Shown one piece after another: positions 1-8,748 of a stretch of 25,265 nt of DNA. Under the pieces are notes generated by a model. The model worked only from the letters and a program-made list of their open reading frames with translations, had not been told where the DNA came from and made no database searches. The translations under genes were made by a program, and so were the position numbers. Numbering within the stretch: position 1 is the stretch's first letter; every line of letters starts with the position of its first letter. Origin of the DNA: Firmicutes bacterium UBA6132 (GTDB lineage Bacteria; Bacillota_A; Clostridia; Tissierellales; Sedimentibacteraceae); assembly GCA_002435835.1 (NCBI GenBank), contig DIVM01000196.1, positions 1 to 25,265 on the forward strand, read 5' to 3'.

Positions 1-652
1 AACGTATCAGAGAAAATCCTAATATGATTCCTAAAAGTGATATACCATAAATCACTGAACCAATGAAGTCAAATTTTTCACCCTTTGCTTCTACCCATTC
101 CTGTTTTAATTTGATTAGTGAAATTACAACTAAAATTCCTATAAATGCACTTACAAAAAATATACTCCTCCAACCAAAATATTTTGTTAGAAGTCCTCCT
201 AAATAAGGTCCTGTTGACAAGCCAGTATATGTCATTGCAACATTTAATCCGAGAGCTTTTCCCCTTGCCCCAGCTGGGAATACAGATGTTAATATGGATA
301 CTACAGTTACAGAAATGGTTGCTCCGCTTATACCTTGTAAAGTTCTTGATAAAATAAGCATTGTAGGATTAAATGATATCCCACAAAGTATTGATGCTAA
401 AGTAAATGCGGTCATACCCAATAAAAGAAGTTTTTTTCTACCTAAAATATCTGCTAATCTCCCAAAAGGCAAAATAAAAATTGCAGTAGCCAAAGTAAAA
501 GAAAGAGCAATCCAATTAAGCAAAACTGAACTAAGTAAAAACTCTTTGCTTATAGTAGGCAATGCAATATTGATCGATGAAACCATAAATGGAACTATAA
601 ATGCACCTAAGCTTGTAGCTATCATTATAACTTTTTTCAATTTATCATCCAT
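1..652 (-). CDS. MFS drug-exporter-like transporter, N-terminal part (gene runs off the left edge)
   Basis: Translating the minus strand from the ATG at 652 gives about 217 residues beginning MDDKLKKVIMIATSLGAFIV, open to the window edge; the C-terminal half is missing. The product shows alternating hydrophobic helices and the MFS loop motif GRLADILGRKK (about residues 62-72), followed by an SRTLQGISGA segment and GPYLGGLLTKYFGWRSIFF. This arrangement is that of the DHA2 (EmrB/QacA, 14-helix) proton-coupled drug exporters. A GAGGTG ribosome site sits 8 bases upstream of the ATG, which decides the start. Substrate cannot be told from sequence. It is divergent from the MFS gene at 1255. The plus-strand reading frames inside it are shadows. 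Confidence 0.85.
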   Translation of the reverse strand, partial: MDDKLKKVIMIATSLGAFIVPFMVSSINIALPTISKEFLLSSVLLNWIALSFTLATAIFILPFGRLADILGRKKLLLLGMTAFTLASILCGISFNPTMLILSRTLQGISGATISVTVVSILTSVFPAGARGKALGLNVAMTYTGLSTGPYLGGLLTKYFGWRSIFFVSAFIGILVVISLIKLKQEWVEAKGEKFDFIGSVIYGISLLGIILGFSLIR

Positions 653-679
653 ATAAATACACCTCAATTCTTTCTTATT

Positions 680-708
680 ATTATAGTAATATATTACAAA
701 TAAACCAA
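680..708 (-). promoter_or_regulatory. Possible sigma-A promoter of the leftward MFS gene
   Basis: On the minus strand a perfect TATAAT (680-685) lies 17 bases after TTGGTT (703-708). The -35 is poor (three of six matches) so this is a suggestion only. It would give a leader of about 20 bases. Confidence 0.35.
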
Positions 709-902
709 AAATATAAAGTACATAATTAAATTATATATTATCAAATGATTATAATCAATTAGTTTTAATATTATTAAATAATTTGAAATTATAAAAAAAA
801 TTATTTATCATTTTGTGATTTTTTTTTACAAATTATACAATTAAACTAAATTATAATGTTATTTAATATATTTAAGCAATAATATTATTAACAAATTGAT
901 AC

Positions 903-942
903 TTTGTCAAAAATGTAAAATAATTCATACATTTTTGACAAA
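903..942. promoter_or_regulatory. Perfect 14-bp inverted repeat, candidate enhancer for the sigma-54 activator
   Basis: TTTGTCAAAAATGT (903-916) and its exact reverse complement (929-942) are separated by 12 bases. The centre lies about 150 bases upstream of the start point predicted for the sigma-54 promoter at 1048-1063, a usual distance for the upstream activator site of a bacterial enhancer-binding protein. The obvious candidate protein is the activator encoded at 2778-4526. The repeat is seen; the binding is inferred. Confidence 0.6.
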
Positions 943-1047
943 ATGGACAAAGAAATTATAATATAAAACATTTAAGAATAAGCATTTAAAATTATTTTAA
1001 TTCAAATTTAAATAAAAGCAAGTGTTGACGTTTCTACTATAAAATTA

Positions 1048-1063
1048 TGGCATATGATTTGCT
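1048..1063 (+). promoter_or_regulatory. Sigma-54 (-24/-12) promoter of the MFS gene
   Basis: TGGCATATGATTTGCT matches the RpoN consensus TGGCAC-N5-TTGCW, with the invariant GG (1049-1050) and GC (1061-1062) exactly 12 bases apart. Transcription would start near 1074, leaving a leader of about 180 bases before the MFS start. The linked sigma-54 activator gene supports the assignment. Confidence 0.8.
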
Positions 1064-1073
1064 ATATATTAAG

Positions 1074-1113
1074 TAAATAAATTGCGAATAATGGTGGCCA
1101 CCAAATTTATTTA
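1074..1113 (+). other. Stem-loop at the predicted 5' end of the sigma-54 transcript
   Basis: TAAATAAATT (1074-1083) pairs with AATTTATTTA (1104-1113); the 20-base loop contains the perfect palindrome GGTGGCCACC (1093-1102). It starts where the sigma-54 transcript should start, so it may be a 5'-protecting hairpin, or the inner palindrome may be a DNA operator. Farther down the leader a smaller CATAGC/GCTATG hairpin occurs at 1213-1229. The stretch 653-902 upstream is AT-rich and shows nothing else. Confidence 0.4.
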
Positions 1114-1254
1114 CAATGGGTACTTTATACTAATAGGGTAAAAATGTAGAAGTTGTCTGATAAATTAAATTATCAAATGACATTATAATGTTTCAAAAAT
1201 ATCATTATTTCGCATAGCTCAACGCTATGACTATTTTAATCGAGGTAAATGTTT

Positions 1255-2577
1255 ATGAGTGAAAATATTGTTCGTGATACACAAGAAGTTGGAAAAACAT
1301 TAGACACCCAGTCTAAACTCAAAAAAAATATTCCTTTACTTATAGTATTTATTTTATCAGGATCTCTTGTATACTCATTGCCATATGTAAGGTTATATTA
1401 TTATGATGCATTTATAGAGACTTTTAGAATGACTAATACACAGGCTGGATTATGCGGTTCTTATTACGGAGCATTTGCTGCTATTTCTTATTTGATCGGC
1501 GGTTTTATTTCTGACAAATTTTCAGTAAGATGGTTGTTGTCAGTTTCACTATTAACTACAGGTATAACAGGATTTTACTTATTAACAGTTCCATCTCCTA
1601 TTGTAGTAGCTCTAATACATGGCGTATGGGGTGTAACAACTATTATGACATTCTGGCCTGCACTTATGAAAGCAATAAGATTACTTGCTTCATCAAATGA
1701 GCAAAGTAAAGCATTTGGATTTTTTGAAGGTGGAAGAGGTATAAGTAATGCAATATATATGGGTTTAGCAGTAATTTTATTTGGACAGTTAGTAGCAAGA
1801 GGTGGAAACATACTTGGTATGAAAGGTCTTATTGCTGCATATTCAGCTGCAACAACTATTTTAGGGGTTTTATTAATATTTTTATTACGAAATCAAAATG
1901 ATAAGCCTTCTGAAAAAGAAAACAAAATGAACTTTAAGATTTTTGGAATAGTTTTAAAAATGCCTACAACATGGTTAATGATAGGTATTATTGCAAGCAC
2001 ATATACAATGAATATGTCTTTCTATTATGTATCTCCATATGGAACACAGTTATTTGGAATAAGTACAGTTCTTGCAGCCGCTATATCAACTATGTCTCAA
2101 TATGTAAGACCAGCGGCATCATTTGGTGCAGGTATATTAGGGGATAAAATAAATAGTTCTAAAGTTATGCTGATAGGTCAAATTATTATGATATCAGGAA
2201 TAGTATTATTACTTTTAACTCCTTCAACATTATTACCGATGTTAATAATTTCATGTATATTCTTATTTGTTTCAATGTATATATGTCAAAGTATGCATTT
2301 TGCAATAATGGAAGAAAGTCATTATCCACCTGAAATTTCTGGAACTGCAATAGGAATTATTTGTACACTTGGATATTTACCAGAATCTATTTCACCAGCA
2401 ATTGCAGGAAGATTATTAGATATGTACCCAGGTACAGTTGGTTACAGATATTATTTCTTCTATCTATTAGCTGTTTGTGTTATTGGTATAGTTTTAACGA
2501 CAATATGGTTAAAAATTACTAAAGAAAAACGACAACAAATATTAGAAATTAATAAATTAAAAAAGCAAAATATTTAA
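1255..2577 (+). CDS. MFS transporter (12-helix, sugar-phosphate/YihN-like), sigma-54 controlled
   Basis: About 440 residues, inner-membrane major facilitator. The N-terminal 25 residues are hydrophilic, then helices begin at IPLLIVFILSGSLVYSLPYV. A degenerate loop 2-3 motif is seen as GGFISDKFSVRW, the mid-protein segment GFFEGGRGISNA is typical of the GlpT/UhpC/YihN branch, a hydrophilic central loop lies around the residues NQNDKPSEKENK, and the C-terminal half has GTAIGIICTLGYLPESISPAIAGRLLD. The ATG at 1249 is only 2 bases from the GAGGT ribosome site (1242-1246), while the ATG at 1255 has proper spacing and is preferred. It is expressed from the sigma-54 promoter at 1048-1063 and is followed by its probable activator. 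It most likely imports the substrate of the downstream hydrolase; the substrate is unknown. Confidence 0.85.
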   Translation: MSENIVRDTQEVGKTLDTQSKLKKNIPLLIVFILSGSLVYSLPYVRLYYYDAFIETFRMTNTQAGLCGSYYGAFAAISYLIGGFISDKFSVRWLLSVSLLTTGITGFYLLTVPSPIVVALIHGVWGVTTIMTFWPALMKAIRLLASSNEQSKAFGFFEGGRGISNAIYMGLAVILFGQLVARGGNILGMKGLIAAYSAATTILGVLLIFLLRNQNDKPSEKENKMNFKIFGIVLKMPTTWLMIGIIASTYTMNMSFYYVSPYGTQLFGISTVLAAAISTMSQYVRPAASFGAGILGDKINSSKVMLIGQIIMISGIVLLLLTPSTLLPMLIISCIFLFVSMYICQSMHFAIMEESHYPPEISGTAIGIICTLGYLPESISPAIAGRLLDMYPGTVGYRYYFFYLLAVCVIGIVLTTIWLKITKEKRQQILEINKLKKQNI

Positions 2578-2660
2578 ATATATATTGATATGAAAATAGT
2601 CTTGATTTCATAACGATAGGAATCACTGCTAAGTTGCTAATTGAATAATAAAATTTAATA

Positions 2661-2701
2661 AATTGCAAATAAAAGTAAGTATATAACTTTTATTTGCAAT
2701 T
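2661..2701. terminator. Perfect 16-bp inverted repeat between the MFS and activator genes
   Basis: AATTGCAAATAAAAGT (2661-2676) and its reverse complement (2686-2701) flank a 9-base loop. It is placed like the transcription end of the MFS gene, but the stem is AT-rich and no strong T tract follows, so it may instead be an operator for the activator gene. Confidence 0.45.
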
Positions 2702-2777
2702 CAATTATATATTAAATATGAAATTAATAAATTTATTGTTATTGTAAATGTTTATAAACTTGCGAGGTGCGTATATT

Positions 2778-4526
2778 TTGGAAATTAAAAATAAAAATGA
2801 CTTACTTAAAATAATTGAACAAATATTTTCAATATCCAATGATGGTCTGGCTGTAATAGATAAAGAAGAAAATTTAATAAAATACAATAATAATTTCAGC
2901 GATTTTTTTTTACCAGTATTAAACGTAGAAAATGATAATATTACAGATTACATTAAAAATTTTTCCATAACCGATAATGAAGAGCAAATTTACGAATTGG
3001 AAAATAATATTAAGATTGAAGTTAAAATAAAGCATTTGGGAACTGATTTTAATAATTATTATATTGTTTGTATTAAAGATTATAATAAGGATGAATTGTT
3101 AAGAAAAATGTATGAAACAGTAATACGTACTTTATCCGATGGTATTCAGATTATTGACACAAAAGGAAAAATTAGAATTTGCAATGATGCTCAAGGGAAT
3201 TTAGATGGCTTTTTTCCTAAAGAAGTTATAGGCAAGCATATTAAGAATGTTTATAAAGTAAATGATGAAACAAGCCTTTTACTTAAAGCCTTGATAACTA
3301 AAAAACCAATAAATAATGAAAGACAAATTTACTATACAAAGAATGGATATAAGATTGATGCTGTAACAAGTGCTTTTCCATTATATTATAACAGTAAGCT
3401 AATTGGATCAGCATCAGTAGTTAGAGATTTTTCCAAAGTTCAAAAGTTAATTGAAAGAAATATTGAAATAGAAAAGCAACTTATTAGTAATTTAAATAAT
3501 GATACTCAAAATCAGCTGTATTTTAATTTTAGCGATATAATTACTCAAAACAAAGAAATGCAAGATTTAATAAGTTTTGCTAAATTAGCATCTACAAATG
3601 ATTCTAATGTTTTAATTTATGGTGAAACTGGAACAGGTAAAGAATTGTTTTCTCAAAGCATTCACACAGCAAGTAAAAGAAAAAATAAACCCTTTATGGC
3701 TTTAAATTGCGCAGCTATTCCTGAAACGCTTCTTGAGAGTCTATTGTTTGGTACAACAAAGGGAGCATTTACAGGTTCTGTTGATAAGGCAGGACTATTT
3801 GAACAAACTGATGGTGGTACTATATTTTTAGATGAAATTAATTCAATGTCGTATATGTTGCAATCTAAACTTCTACGCATATTAGAAACAAAGCAAGTAA
3901 TGAGGTTGGGTGATAACAAAAGCATACCTATTGATGTTAGATTGATTTCAAGTTTCAATCAAAACCCAATGGAATTAGTTGAAAAAGGAACTTTTAGGAG
4001 CGACTTATTCTTTAGACTAGCAGTCGTTTTTCTATCAATTCCACCTTTAAGAAATAGAATGGATGATTTGAATTTATTATTATTAAATTTTATAATAAAA
4101 TTTAATAATAAACTTAACAAAAATGTTGTTGATATTTCATCAGAAGTTAGAAATCTATTTTTAAAAATAAATTGGTCAGGTAATGTTCGTCAGTTAAGTA
4201 ATGTAATTGAATCTTCTATGACTATGATTAATGATACAACTAAATTTATTGAGTTGAAACATATACCTAAACATTTATTAGAATTTGAAAATAATAAATT
4301 AAATGGAAATAATGTTAATTCAAATAAAGTAACAAATAATGTAAATATAAATAATGAATTTGAAAACGATAGTATTAATTTATTTGAAAAATTAAGACTT
4401 GATGAGTATAACCAAATAATTAAATGTCTTAATGAAACTAATGGTAATATAGCCAAAGCAGCTAATATAATGGGTACAAGCAGACAAAAACTTCACTATA
4501 GAATTAAAAAGTATAATATTAAATGA
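2778..4526 (+). CDS. Sigma-54-dependent activator: PAS-PAS-AAA+-Fis HTH
   Basis: An enhancer-binding protein that would remodel RNA polymerase-sigma-54 at the promoter 1048-1063. Numbering from the TTG at 2778 (582 residues): a first PAS-like domain (about 10-100, SNDGLAVIDKEENLIKYNNN), a second PAS (about 105-225, LSDGIQIIDTKGKIRICNDA), then the AAA+ module with Walker A GETGTGKE, the sigma-54 contact loop GAFTGS (usual GAFTGA), Walker B GGTIFLDEIN, an arginine finger region LRNRMDDL, and WSGNVRQLSNVIE. A Fis-type HTH ends the protein (NGNIAKAANIMGTSRQKLHYRI). There is no receiver domain, so a small molecule sensed by PAS is the likely signal. The start TTG 2778 has GAGGTG 8 bases upstream; an in-frame ATG at 2748 has no ribosome site. 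The AT-rich Asn-run between AAA+ and HTH is a linker. Confidence 0.92.
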   Translation: MEIKNKNDLLKIIEQIFSISNDGLAVIDKEENLIKYNNNFSDFFLPVLNVENDNITDYIKNFSITDNEEQIYELENNIKIEVKIKHLGTDFNNYYIVCIKDYNKDELLRKMYETVIRTLSDGIQIIDTKGKIRICNDAQGNLDGFFPKEVIGKHIKNVYKVNDETSLLLKALITKKPINNERQIYYTKNGYKIDAVTSAFPLYYNSKLIGSASVVRDFSKVQKLIERNIEIEKQLISNLNNDTQNQLYFNFSDIITQNKEMQDLISFAKLASTNDSNVLIYGETGTGKELFSQSIHTASKRKNKPFMALNCAAIPETLLESLLFGTTKGAFTGSVDKAGLFEQTDGGTIFLDEINSMSYMLQSKLLRILETKQVMRLGDNKSIPIDVRLISSFNQNPMELVEKGTFRSDLFFRLAVVFLSIPPLRNRMDDLNLLLLNFIIKFNNKLNKNVVDISSEVRNLFLKINWSGNVRQLSNVIESSMTMINDTTKFIELKHIPKHLLEFENNKLNGNNVNSNKVTNNVNINNEFENDSINLFEKLRLDEYNQIIKCLNETNGNIAKAANIMGTSRQKLHYRIKKYNIK

Positions 4527-4537
4527 TGAATTTAGTG

Positions 4538-4569
4538 GAATTTATAATAGTATAACTGTTATAAAATTC
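4538..4569. repeat. Imperfect inverted repeat before the hydrolase gene
   Basis: GAATTTATAATAG and CTGTTATAAAATTC form a stem with one bulge and a wobble around a short AT loop. No T tract and no sigma-54 promoter are visible between 4527 and 4608, so whether the hydrolase has its own promoter or is read through from the activator gene is open. Confidence 0.3.
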
Positions 4570-4608
4570 ATTATTATAAATCAATAAATTTGGGGAGGAA
4601 TATTTAAA

Positions 4609-6663
4609 ATGTCAATTGAATGTAAAGCAAAACAAATTATTAATGAGTTTCCTTATGAATTTAATAAGGTGGAAAATGAATGGATTACCATGTCAGATGG
4701 AGTAAAGTTATCCAGCCGTATATGGTTTCCAATAGTTGAAAATAATAAAAAGCTACCTGCTATTCTTGAATATATTCCTTATCGTAAAAATGATGGTACA
4801 AGAGCACGCGATGAACCTATGCATGGTTATTTTGCTGGTCATGGATATGTAGTTGTACGTGTTGATATGAGAGGTTCAGGTGAATCTGATGGTATACTTC
4901 ATGATGAATATTTGTTGCAAGAACAGGATGATGCACTTGAAGTTATTGATTGGATAAGCAAACAACCATGGTGTGATGGAAATGTTGGTATGATGGGAAA
5001 ATCTTGGGGAGGATTTAATTCTTTACAGGTAGCTGCAAGACGTCCACCTGCACTTAGAGCAATTATAACAGTTGGTTTTACTGATGATCGTTACAATCAG
5101 GATATACATTACAAAGGTGGATGCTTGTTAAATGATAATTTTTGGTGGGGAGCAATAATGTTTGCTTATCAGAGCCGTCCTATTGATCCAAAAATAGTTG
5201 GAGAAGATGCATGGCGTGAACCTTGGTTAAAACGTCTTGAAGAAATGCCTTTATGGATGGGTAATTGGATGGAGCATCAAACTCGTGATGATTATTGGAA
5301 ACATGGATCTGTTTGTGAAGACTATTCTGCTATTCAAGTTCCAGTTTTTGCAATTGATGGATGGGCTGATTCTTATACAAATACTGTAATGACACTTATG
5401 AATGGAATTAATGTTCCACGAAAAGGAATTATTGGTCCATGGGCTCATGTTTATTCACATGATGGCGTACCAGGACCTGCCATGAGTTTCCTTGATGAAG
5501 CAGTAAATTGGTGGGATCATTGGTTAAAAGGTGTTGATAACGGAGTAATGGATTGCCCAATGATTCAAGCATGGATTGAAGACAGTATGCCTCCTTCTTG
5601 TATGCGTCCTGTATCTGAGGGACGTTGGGTAGGTCTAAACTCTTGGCCTAACGAAGATGTTAAACAAACACCATTATATATGACATATGGAAAGTTAGAA
5701 AAAGCTCCTGTTAAAAAAGAAGAAAAAGAAACAGTTATATTAAAAACTCCGCTTAACCATGGTTTATTAGCAGGTGAATGGATGGGCGCGGCAGTTCTTG
5801 GTGAAAGTCCATGTGATCAAAGGCTTGATAATGGTATGTCCATGGTATTTGATGGAGGAATATTGGAAGAACCATTAGAAATATTAGGTTACCCACGTAT
5901 TGAAGTGGAATTGTCAAGTGACAAACCTAATGCTATGTTATATGCTTCTATTTGTGATGTATCTCCAGACGGAGCAGTAGAAAGAGTTTCTTATGGAGTT
6001 ATGAACCTTACACATCTACAAGGTCATGATAAAGTTGTACATTTGGAACCTGGGAAAAAAGTAAGAGCATTCGTTGACTTAGATTGTTGTGGTCATAAAT
6101 TTGTAGAAGGACATAGAGTGCGTTTATCTTTAGCTACAACATTCTGGCCAATGTTTTGGACTATGCCTGAAGATGTTGCGCTAACACTTGATTTATCAAC
6201 TGCAAAATGCATTCTTCCTGTTTTTGTTGGTGAAAACTGTGTAGGTCCTAATATGGAACCAAAATGTGCACCTTTAACACCTACTACTTTTTTATCAGAA
6301 GGTCACGTTGATCGTTCAGTTTCATATGATATTTTAACTGATACATGGACTTGTATTACTGATGGTGTTGGTGGAGTATTTGGTGAAGGTATATACCGCT
6401 TTGACGAAATTGATTTTACAGTTGAGCATAATTTGAAACGTGAGCTTACACTTTGTAATAAAGATCCTCTTTCAGCAAAATATACAATTTATCAGAAAAT
6501 GAAAGTTGGACGTGAAGGTTGGATTACTGATGCTGATATTGTGGTTACACAGACTGCTGATAAGGAAAATTTCTACTTAACAGGTGAAATGACTGTTAAG
6601 GAAAATGATAAGTTAGCCTTTAGTAAAAAATATAGTCAGAAGATTGAAAGAAATGGGTTATAA
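4609..6663 (+). CDS. CocE/NonD-family serine hydrolase (X-Pro dipeptidyl-peptidase S15-type fold)
   Basis: 684 residues, no signal peptide, so cytoplasmic. The alpha/beta-hydrolase core shows ILEYIPYRKNDGTRARDE, the oxyanion-region stretch VVVRVDMRGSGESDG, the nucleophile elbow GKSWGG (Ser132), Asp254 in GWADSY and His280 in GPWAHVYSHDG: a complete Ser-Asp-His triad spaced as in cocaine esterase CocE. The C-terminal third matches the jelly-roll domain of this family (RIEVELSSDKPNAMLYASICDV, HRVRLSLATTFWPMFW). Known members cleave esters, X-Pro peptides or cephalosporin side-chain amides, so the substrate cannot be named. A GGGGAGG ribosome site precedes the ATG. It follows the sigma-54 activator and MFS gene and probably acts on what that transporter brings in. 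At 684 residues it is longer than CocE (574). Confidence 0.88.
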   Translation: MSIECKAKQIINEFPYEFNKVENEWITMSDGVKLSSRIWFPIVENNKKLPAILEYIPYRKNDGTRARDEPMHGYFAGHGYVVVRVDMRGSGESDGILHDEYLLQEQDDALEVIDWISKQPWCDGNVGMMGKSWGGFNSLQVAARRPPALRAIITVGFTDDRYNQDIHYKGGCLLNDNFWWGAIMFAYQSRPIDPKIVGEDAWREPWLKRLEEMPLWMGNWMEHQTRDDYWKHGSVCEDYSAIQVPVFAIDGWADSYTNTVMTLMNGINVPRKGIIGPWAHVYSHDGVPGPAMSFLDEAVNWWDHWLKGVDNGVMDCPMIQAWIEDSMPPSCMRPVSEGRWVGLNSWPNEDVKQTPLYMTYGKLEKAPVKKEEKETVILKTPLNHGLLAGEWMGAAVLGESPCDQRLDNGMSMVFDGGILEEPLEILGYPRIEVELSSDKPNAMLYASICDVSPDGAVERVSYGVMNLTHLQGHDKVVHLEPGKKVRAFVDLDCCGHKFVEGHRVRLSLATTFWPMFWTMPEDVALTLDLSTAKCILPVFVGENCVGPNMEPKCAPLTPTTFLSEGHVDRSVSYDILTDTWTCITDGVGGVFGEGIYRFDEIDFTVEHNLKRELTLCNKDPLSAKYTIYQKMKVGREGWITDADIVVTQTADKENFYLTGEMTVKENDKLAFSKKYSQKIERNGL

Positions 6664-6701
6664 TTAATATTTACAAACCGAAAAATTAATATAAAAAACA
6701 A

Positions 6702-6730
6702 TTGACATATAATTATAAATAGTATAAAAT
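6702..6730 (+). promoter_or_regulatory. Sigma-A promoter of the amt1 leader
   Basis: Perfect TTGACA (6702-6707), 17-base spacer, TAAAAT (6725-6730). Predicted start near 6737, immediately before the first leader hairpin. Confidence 0.75.
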
Positions 6731-6739
6731 AAATTTAAA

Positions 6740-6781
6740 TAGCAAAGGCGCTGTAGGAATACCTACAGTGCCTGTTTTTTT
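6740..6781 (+). terminator. Leader attenuator 1: hexaloop stem overlapping an intrinsic terminator
   Basis: A strong terminator is formed by 6746-6757 and 6762-6773 (about 12 bp, one G-T wobble, loop AATA) followed by a run of seven T. The 5' arm is overlapped by an alternative small stem, TAGC/GCTG around the six-base loop AAAGGC (6740-6753). The loop has A at position 1 and G at position 4, the signature described for ANTAR antiterminator targets. As it lies just after the amt1 promoter it would stop short transcripts; it would also end read-through from the hydrolase gene. Confidence 0.65.
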
Positions 6782-6808
6782 ATTAAGATCCTGATGGGAT
6801 TCTTAGTT

Positions 6809-6855
6809 TGCACAATGGCGTGCATATACAAAAAAATGTATATGTGCGCTTTTTT
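6809..6855 (+). terminator. Leader attenuator 2: hexaloop stem overlapping a second terminator before amt1
   Basis: TGCAC/GTGCA closes the hexaloop AATGGC (6809-6824; A1 and G4 present). It is mutually exclusive with the terminator formed by 6818-6830 and 6837-6849 (13 bp with two wobbles), followed by TTTTTT. The same arrangement recurs before the second amt gene. Confidence 0.65.
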
Positions 6856-6895
6856 ATTTATAATTTTATTATATTAAAAATTTTTGGAGGAAATT

Positions 6896-8716
6896 ATGAA
6901 AAAAAGGTCGTATTTACTATTATTTATTGTTTTGGCTATATTACTATTACAAACAACTGCTTTTGCATTAACGGATGAGATTATTACTGATACTGGAGAC
7001 ACAGCTTTTGTAATGATATGCGCTGCACTTGTGTTTTTCATGACTCCTGGTTTAGCACTTTTTTATGGCGGTATGGTAAGGAAGAAGAATATATTGAACA
7101 CCATGATGAATTCTTTTGTAATCATTGGTTTAATATCCATACAATGGGTTGTAATTGGGTATACATTATCTTTTGGAACAGGTAATGGTGGATTGATTGG
7201 AAGTTTTGACTGGATTGGTCTTAATGGTATCGGTGCAGATCCAAACTCAGATTATGCTGCTACTATTCCACATAGTGCTTTTGTTATTTATCAAATGATG
7301 TTTGCTATTATTACACCAGCTTTAATAACCGGAGCTTTTGCAGAAAGATTGCGTTTCTCAGTGTTATTGGTATTCACACTTATATGGTCAACTTTTGTTT
7401 ATGATCCTCTTGCTCATATGGTATGGGGGATTGGAGGGTTTTTAAGAAGTCTTGGTGCTTTGGATTTTGCCGGAGGCAATGTAGTACATATCAGTTCAGG
7501 TATTGCAGGATTGGTGATTGCTCTTGTAATTGGTAAAAGAAAAGATTTTAAATCAGTACCAATTGTACCACACAATATACCATTTATTGTAATTGGTGCA
7601 TCTATATTATGGTTCGGATGGTTTGGATTTAATGCTGGAAGTGCTTTAAGTGCAAACAGTTTAGCAGTTAATGCATTTCTTGTTACAAATACTTCGGCAG
7701 CATCTGCCATGATTTCTTGGGTTGTAATTGAATGGATAGTACAGGAAAAACCAACATTGCTTGGTGCAGCTACAGGTGCTGTTGTAGGTTTAGTAGCTAT
7801 CACACCTGCAGCAGGTTATGTTAATGCAATGTCATCCATTATTATTGGATTATTAGTTAGCCCGATATGCTTTTTCTTTATCAGTTTTGTAAAGCAAAAG
7901 TTTGGATATGATGATTCATTGGATGCTTTTGGATGCCATGGTGTGGGTGGTATATGGGGTGCTCTTGCAACAGGCTTATTTGCTTCAAAGGACATAAATC
8001 CTGCCGGTGCAAATGGACTGTTTTATGGAAATCCATCGCAATTTGGAATTCAAGCACTGAGTGTTGTTTTGACCATAGCAATGTCTGCAATACTAACATT
8101 TGTAATCATAAAAGGAATCTCACTTTTTATGAAATTAAGAGTTGAAGAAAGCGATGAGGAAGAAGGTCTTGATATAGCACTTCATGGCGAAAATGCTTAT
8201 GCTGATTTCTTACCTGCGTTTGCCAATACATCTCATGGAAGCAGTATGCAAGAAGTTCAATTAATAAAGAACGAAGATGATGAAACTGTTCCAGTACAAG
8301 TTATTAATAAGAAGCCTAATAAAGGCGTTAAAATTACAAAAGTAGTTATTATAACAAATCAAAGTAAATTTACGGAACTGAAAGATGGGATGAATAAAAT
8401 AGGTATTACAGGCATGACGGCTATTAATGTACTTGGCTGTGGTGTTCAAAAAGGATATTTTGAATATTATAGAGGAGTTAAAGTAGATATGAATCTTCTA
8501 CCAAAGATACAAATTGAGATAGTTGTATCAAAAGTACCTGTAAGGCTAGTTATAGAAACAGCAAAGAAAATTTTGCATACAGGACATATAGGTGATGGTA
8601 AAATTTTTGTATATGATGTGGAAAATGCAGTTAAAATTCGAACAGGTGAAGAAGGATATGATGCTTTGCAGGATGAAGCAGATATGGATGAAAATATTTT
8701 AACAGATGCAATTTAA
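6896..8716 (+). CDS. amt: Ammonium transporter with fused C-terminal PII (GlnB) domain, copy 1
   Basis: 606 residues. A signal peptide (MKKRSYLLLFIVLAILLLQ, cleavage probably after TAFA) precedes an eleven-helix Amt channel: FYGGMVRKKN, the gate segment TGAFAERLRF, ALDFAGGNVVHI (first pore His), LWFGWFGFNAGS and FGCHGVGGIWG (second pore His). An acidic linker rich in E and D leads to a PII domain (about 479-590) with the T-loop base VQKG, FEYYRG, the B-loop TGHIGDGKIFVYD and KIRTGEE. The residue matching Tyr51 of E. coli GlnB, the uridylylation site, is Val. The fusion should let PII sense ATP/ADP/2-oxoglutarate and gate its own channel without diffusing. The start is the ATG at 6896, with GGAGG 5 bases before; an upstream in-frame TTG (6884) overlaps that ribosome site. 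Two attenuators precede it. Confidence 0.95.
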   Translation: MKKRSYLLLFIVLAILLLQTTAFALTDEIITDTGDTAFVMICAALVFFMTPGLALFYGGMVRKKNILNTMMNSFVIIGLISIQWVVIGYTLSFGTGNGGLIGSFDWIGLNGIGADPNSDYAATIPHSAFVIYQMMFAIITPALITGAFAERLRFSVLLVFTLIWSTFVYDPLAHMVWGIGGFLRSLGALDFAGGNVVHISSGIAGLVIALVIGKRKDFKSVPIVPHNIPFIVIGASILWFGWFGFNAGSALSANSLAVNAFLVTNTSAASAMISWVVIEWIVQEKPTLLGAATGAVVGLVAITPAAGYVNAMSSIIIGLLVSPICFFFISFVKQKFGYDDSLDAFGCHGVGGIWGALATGLFASKDINPAGANGLFYGNPSQFGIQALSVVLTIAMSAILTFVIIKGISLFMKLRVEESDEEEGLDIALHGENAYADFLPAFANTSHGSSMQEVQLIKNEDDETVPVQVINKKPNKGVKITKVVIITNQSKFTELKDGMNKIGITGMTAINVLGCGVQKGYFEYYRGVKVDMNLLPKIQIEIVVSKVPVRLVIETAKKILHTGHIGDGKIFVYDVENAVKIRTGEEGYDALQDEADMDENILTDAI

Positions 8717-8748
8717 ATTTCCTTATTAAAAAGTTATTAAATATTCAA

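Noticed and set aside
145..656. Plus-strand reading frames of 70 and 120 codons
   Set aside because: They lie antisense to the clear MFS protein read from 652 leftward and show no family resemblance or ribosome site.
4527..4608. Possible sigma-54 promoter before the hydrolase gene
   Set aside because: No GG-N10-GC element with neighbouring consensus bases is present in this gap.
8717..8748. Upstream P1 hairpin partner for the attenuator between the amt genes
   Set aside because: The only G in the stretch cannot be placed at loop position 4 with a paired stem of three or more bases.
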